Shown in pieces: positions 60,036 through 64,000 of a stretch of DNA of 64,000 bases (position 1 is the first letter of the stretch; each line of letters starts with the position of its first letter). The DNA comes from Bagarius yarrelli (Eukaryota > Chordata > Actinopteri > Siluriformes > Sisoridae), in assembly GCA_005784505.1 (NCBI GenBank), contig VCAZ01000134.1, positions 707,397 to 771,396 on the forward strand, read 5' to 3'. The notes beneath the pieces were generated by a model. That model did no database searches, was not told the origin of the DNA, and was given only the letters and a program-made list of their open reading frames with translations. The translations under genes and the position numbers were made by a program.

Positions 60036-63000
60036 TTAAACAAGCTCAAACTGGATAAAATCAAAATCGTCGTCATCCAAAAGGGTCAGGGCAATTAGGT
60101 AGCTTAAAAGCCGCTGCTCATCACTATCCATTAACGCCAAAGTATTCTGCATTGTTGTGGTAAAAAGTAAAAGGTGTATTAATTTTAAGCGCAATAACCA
60201 TGTTACCAAATACCCCACTCCTGGAAAAAAAAATAAAATTCTAGAGAAAAAGGTGGTCACCTTGGGTCTAAAACATCTACGATGAGGTCTGTGTCCAGGT
60301 GGTAGCTCATGACTAAAGATGCACTCTGATGCAAAGGGGCAGCAGCCATGACACATGTAGAAGTTGCATTTCATTTTACTGTGGGATTAAAACAGTAAAC
60401 AAGTCACTTAATTGCAGCAAATAGGCATCACCCAGCTGTGATCTGGGTACAGGATTGGACCAACAGTTCGCTTACCTGTTGCTAATATTAACTTCCTAGC
60501 CTAGCCTTCATTTTCATTAATCTATGAACTATTCGTCAATCACAGTAAATTCTCCTTTCCTTAAGGTATTCTATGCACACTAGGTCATCGCAGAACCATG
60601 CACACAAACAATTGACACAGCAGGACTTTTGCCCTCTATCAAAACATGGCTTATAGTTATATCAGGAACTTAAGCTCTAGGTAAAAGCAAGCCCAATAAA
60701 CCATGGCATCATGTAGAACATCACGGTTTAGTACATCAGCAAGGCCGCATGACAGACCAGCAGTAAGACTGTAAATCTTACCTGCTCTTTTCCTTAAACG
60801 ATGCAATCAGTGCTTTCTTTGGTTCATCGTCAGAAACCCAGTACTTGCTGGGAATGTAAAACGGGGACTTCACTCTACACTGTGGACAGGCTCTGTTTAA
60901 CCAGACATTTTCTCATTAGTCAATAGAAGGACACCAAAGTCAGCTAAAAAGCTAAAAGCAAATATGCACCATATGCTCACTTGATAACCTCTTCCTGAAA
61001 GTCTTTGGTCTTTCGCCAGGTCATGATACAGCCAAGACAGAAGGCATGACTGCAGTTGGGAAGGATTCCAAAGCGTCTCTCCCGTGCTGCGCTTTTCTCA
61101 TACACCTTGTCCATGCAGATACCACATACAACATCTTTGCTTTGAATGTAGGCCTCGGATTGGTTCTGGCCAAATGAAGCTGTTGCACCAGTCTCCTGCG
61201 GATCGATCACCCAATTATTAAACATTCATGCACAAGCAGTTTTTCTACATGTTTTAGGTGAAAAGGACAAACCCACCAGCTGGTCCGTTTTAGAATCTGC
61301 TTTTTCTTGATCAAATGTTGCATTAGCTGCAGATTTATCTCCCACATTGCAAGGTAAATCATGCGAAACCAGGGCATCACTTTCCTGCAGCTGCAAATCG
61401 CTCTCTGCAGAAGATATCATCCTTTGCTACTTAGACAAAAACTATCCAGGTAGAGCCTATGCTTAGCACATACTATGCATAAAGATTAAAATTAAGTTTA
61501 CCCTGCTGCTGAAGTTTGGATCCTGCTTCCACCACAGCATGTTCCTCCTCCTCCTCTGTAATATCTGCAGTCAGACATTGCAAAGTTTGCTGGTTTAAAC
61601 TTGGGACCAGGGGTTCAGATCCTCGTCTCCAGCTGTACGAGTTCAGCGCAGGGAAAAGGGATGGTTCAGAACCCCGTCGAGTAACTGAAACATGACCCGG
61701 CAATGCAGAATCACTAACTACAGGTGACGACCTACGCCTGGCACCAGAGGACCCACTTACTGGACCAGCAATATGAAGATACCTGTGAATCAAAACAAAA
61801 ATTAACTCATTTAAAAGAAAAACAACAAAAATAAAAAAATGAAGGCACGACTTGCCTGCAATTTTCTCCAAACCAGCAACCTCCTTTTTGGAAGTACCTG
61901 CACACTTGAACCGAAGGTACTGCAGGATATTCATGCAAATAGTAGCAGCGCTGACCAAACCTGCATGCACCTTTTACAAACTGCCTGGATAATTTTGGGA
62001 TGACAAAACAAATCAACTTCTACCTCTTTTTTGAAAAAAAACAAAACAAAAAAACAAAAACAACATTTTCCAACATTGTAAACATCTGGAGCATACACAT
62101 TTAATTCTCAGGATAGTAATTTTACATCAAGTTAGTCCTGAATGCATAAGTACCACCAAAGTAAAGCCATTACACATCTATTTTTGGAAGTGATGACAGC
62201 AAAAACTATATCTGAATAAAATATTTAGGACATCTTTTAGCTCATTCTGAACAATGAAACAACGGTAGTGACAAAGGGAAACATTACAAAGTGAGAACAC
62301 AGATGCATAGAGTTCCAATAATAACTATAGGGTTATGGGTCTGGATTTAAATTAAGGTAATGAGTAAATTATGGACATCAGATAGAAGAGAATTTTAAAG
62401 TTGATGAGCAGCACAACTAAAGGATTTACAGCTGATGGTTTTTATACGAGCAAAGGGTGTATTAAGACCCAGCAAAAAGAAGCAAAGAGTTCGAGTAGGA
62501 GTGTAGGGCTGTACAAGATCTAAAAGGTAAGAGGGAACAAGTTTGTAGGTGAGAAGAATTAATTCAATGCAAAATTTGATTGGAAGCCAATGATGCTGTA
62601 ATGTTGTACAGATGGCTTGTGGGTTTTCATACCAGCAACAGAATTCTAATTACCTAAGAGTTTATACAAAAGCTTGTGTGGTAAACCAAATAAGTCTTAC
62701 AGTAATAAATGCAAAAGGCAGCAAGCAAGTGAACAGCAGCAGTAACGTGAGGGGTGAGAGATGGATGGAAAAAAAAAATGGAGTCAGGACCAGAGGATAT
62801 ATAAAGGTTGTGCATCATCAGCACAAAATTTGATACCAAACTTAGAAGAGAATAAACACTTATATGCACATTAAAAAGGTAAACCAAATGAAAAGTGGCC
62901 TGCTGTAGATAACAGCACAACCGCAAGCGTTTCAGCTGAATTTACAAAACTAAACGGGTACAATGTCTTTGGTAGACGGTACTAAGCTCACGGGAGACAT

Positions 63001-63752
63001 GAAGGAGAAAACCTCATCAGTTTGAGGGGGAAGCGGTTAAGGTGTTGGACTAGCAGGGTTTAAGTCCCACCACGTTGCCACTGCTGGGCCCCTGAGCAAG
63101 GCCCTTGACACCCAATTGCTTAAATGCATAAAAAAACAATTTATAATAATAAAGCGCACTTTCTCCAATCAAGCTGAGAAATTGATGCAGTTTACAAGAA
63201 AAAAAACCTTCCGCAGTTCTGTGAACGGTCGCTTAGGAGGAAATCTTTATATCTTTAGATATAAAAGACGCAACTTGGTGTCTTAAAGTGAACAATCGAA
63301 ATGTGCGACATGCCATACATGATGAAGGTTAATTGGCATTAGAGGATAGCTAACGTTAGCCAGGACAGCCAACTACATTAAAAAGTCGTTAAATCTAAAA
63401 CCTTTAAAACACGAACATCGAAACGGCCTTTCTGTGCTAAACAAAAACACACGTATGACCGAATACCTATGAGACACCATACAAGCAGCCATTTATTATA
63501 GGATGTCAGGTTTCTGTTAAAGAAAAACTGTTTCTTCCGGAACACCTGGTGAGGAAGCGCCCCAAAACAGCTACGTCACTATAAAAGGCTGCTTCCAACC
63601 AATCAGAGGTTTGGAACATCGCTCACGATGGCCAAAGAGAATTAAACAAAAATAAAAAAAGACAAGGACAACAATTCAGAAGAAATTATTTCTTACCTAC
63701 AAATACCATTACGCATTCGCTGTTCTTCGAGGGCCTGTGTATTTTTCTCCAT
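60036..63752 (-). CDS. mkrn4: Makorin-family E3 ubiquitin ligase, best fit makorin-4
   Basis: RNA-binding RING-type ubiquitin ligase. Eight exons: 63697-63752, 61856-61984, 61502-61782, 61277-61404, 60981-61195, 60782-60892, 60261-60378 and 60036-60146 (1,149 nt, 382 residues), phases consistent. Domains in order: CCCH finger 1 (GICRQFVKGACRFGQRCYYL, His next; first Cys from exon 1), CCCH finger 2 (VCRYFQKGGCWFGENCRYLH), a serine/arginine-rich linker with SSPVVSDSALPG, a C3HC4 RING (CGICMDKVYE, LPNCSHAFCLGCIMTW, ACPQCRVKSPFYIPSKYWV), CCCH finger 3 (CNFYMCHGCCPFASECIFSH), and an acidic C-terminus. The RING and YIPSKYWV text is typical of makorins. The makorin Cys-His motif and the third CCCH before the RING are not visible, which points to the fish mkrn4 class; the paralogue name is an inference. 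Intron 2 has a GC donor (CAG|GCAAGT). Confidence 0.82.
62380..62880. repeat. Old retroelement-like remnant in mkrn4 intron 1
   Basis: Phrases such as AATTCAATGCAAAATTTGAT and TGGAAGCCAATGATG resemble a common fish LINE-derived repeat that I know from memory. Highly diverged and no frame retained; the open frames 62612-62833 and 62654-62926 fall inside. Confidence 0.35.
63033..63150 (+). repeat. Family A SINE
   Basis: AGCGGTTAAGGTGTTGGACT head, GGGTTTAAGTCCC, GGGCCCCTGAGCAAGGCCC and CCCAATTGCTTAAATGC. Plus orientation, in mkrn4 intron 1. Confidence 0.65.
63467..63492 (-). CDS. mkrn4: Possible alternative first coding exon of mkrn4
   Basis: ATG at 63492 reads MAACMVSH plus two bases of the next codon and ends at a GTATTC donor in phase 2, the phase needed to join exon 2 at 61984. 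Upstream on the minus strand are a CRE-like GTGACGTAG, a TTATA stretch and a CCAAT-type box. Exon 1 at 63697-63752 supplies the first Cys of zinc finger 1; this exon would place His there. No transcript evidence. Confidence 0.3.
63530..63605. promoter_or_regulatory. Compact promoter-like cluster in mkrn4 intron 1
   Basis: Within 75 bases: TTCCGGAA (ETS palindrome, about 63535), CTACGTCACT (CRE-like, about 63571), TATAAAAGG on the plus strand (63580-63588) and CCAATC (about 63600). Could serve the alternative exon on the minus strand or an unannotated plus-strand start. Confidence 0.4.
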
Positions 63753-63802
63753 CTAGCAGTCTAACGCACTTCTTGGCTTCTGATTGTTGCTAATGAACTG
63801 CA

Positions 63803-63879
63803 CACGTGTAACGTTATATATATCTAATTGGTAGGCGTGACTGTAGCCAATTAAATAGCTTGTAAGCAATTGGACCAAT
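63803..63879. promoter_or_regulatory. E-box and four CCAAT boxes upstream of mkrn4 exon 1
   Basis: CACGTG at 63803-63808, ATTGG at 63827-63831, CCAAT at 63847-63851, ATTGG at 63869-63873 and CCAAT at 63875-63879: four CCAAT boxes in 53 bases, 75-130 bases upstream of the exon 1 ATG. NF-Y-type binding is inferred from the motif. Confidence 0.55.
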
Positions 63880-64000
63880 TAAAATAAGACCTGCCCACCT
63901 CGAATGACGACAGCGGGGGTCGCCACTTGGTGAATCTGGGGCCTAGTGGCATGCAACAATTTAGGTGGTGTAGATTACTTAATTTGACAGAGACAGCTCT

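Noticed and set aside
61380..61440. ATG at 61420 as an internal start for the makorin gene
   Set aside because: The in-frame link from exon 3 uses the acceptor at 61404 (TTCTGCAG), so the ATG is in the intron.

Overview
This is a vertebrate nuclear window, almost certainly from a teleost fish and probably an ostariophysan (catfish, characin or carp relative). It has short coding exons with GT-AG introns, seven recognisable vertebrate protein genes, many tRNA-derived SINEs (one family DANA/mermaid-like), decayed Tc1-like elements and fish-type LINE tails. There are no prokaryotic operons, CRISPR arrays or phage-like structures. Most long open frames outside the exons below are low-complexity or repeat-derived.

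Layout: (1) 1-12,400, minus: mapk14 (p38alpha MAP kinase), CDS exons 1-7; the 3' exons lie beyond the left edge. (2) 12,400-15,790: promoter side of mapk14, then transposon and retroposon remains. (3) 15,792-31,552, minus: elapor1 (KIAA1324/EIG121), 22 coding exons, with an apparent frameshift in the cytoplasmic-tail exon. (4) 33,083-34,807, plus: cfap276 (C1orf194), divergent from elapor1. (5) 41,417-46,193, plus: inava (C1orf106). (6) 48,670-51,098, minus: rpl10a. (7) 52,480-58,651, minus: fance. (8) 60,036-63,752, minus: a makorin E3 ligase, best fit mkrn4. Nearly every CDS splice junction was assigned by hand with phase bookkeeping. Total CDS lengths are divisible by three except elapor1, which carries one extra base (mod 3).

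The genes do not form one pathway: stress kinase signalling, endosome/lysosome membrane protein, ciliary doublet microtubule protein, epithelial junction/innate immunity adaptor, ribosomal protein, DNA crosslink repair, ubiquitin ligase. In human, MAPK14, RPL10A and FANCE lie together on 6p21.3, ELAPOR1 and CFAP276 are neighbours on 1p13, and INAVA is on 1q32. The window therefore interleaves two mammalian linkage groups.

I see no new multi-gene system. The items most worth a second look are the elapor1 tail frameshift, a possible second first exon for mkrn4 that would replace a zinc-binding Cys with His, a long (TG)n tract abutting a 3' splice site of inava, repeats placed within 20 bp of elapor1 5' splice sites, two SINE-in-SINE nested inversions, and a non-autonomous DNA transposon with terminal inverted repeats of about 100 bp.
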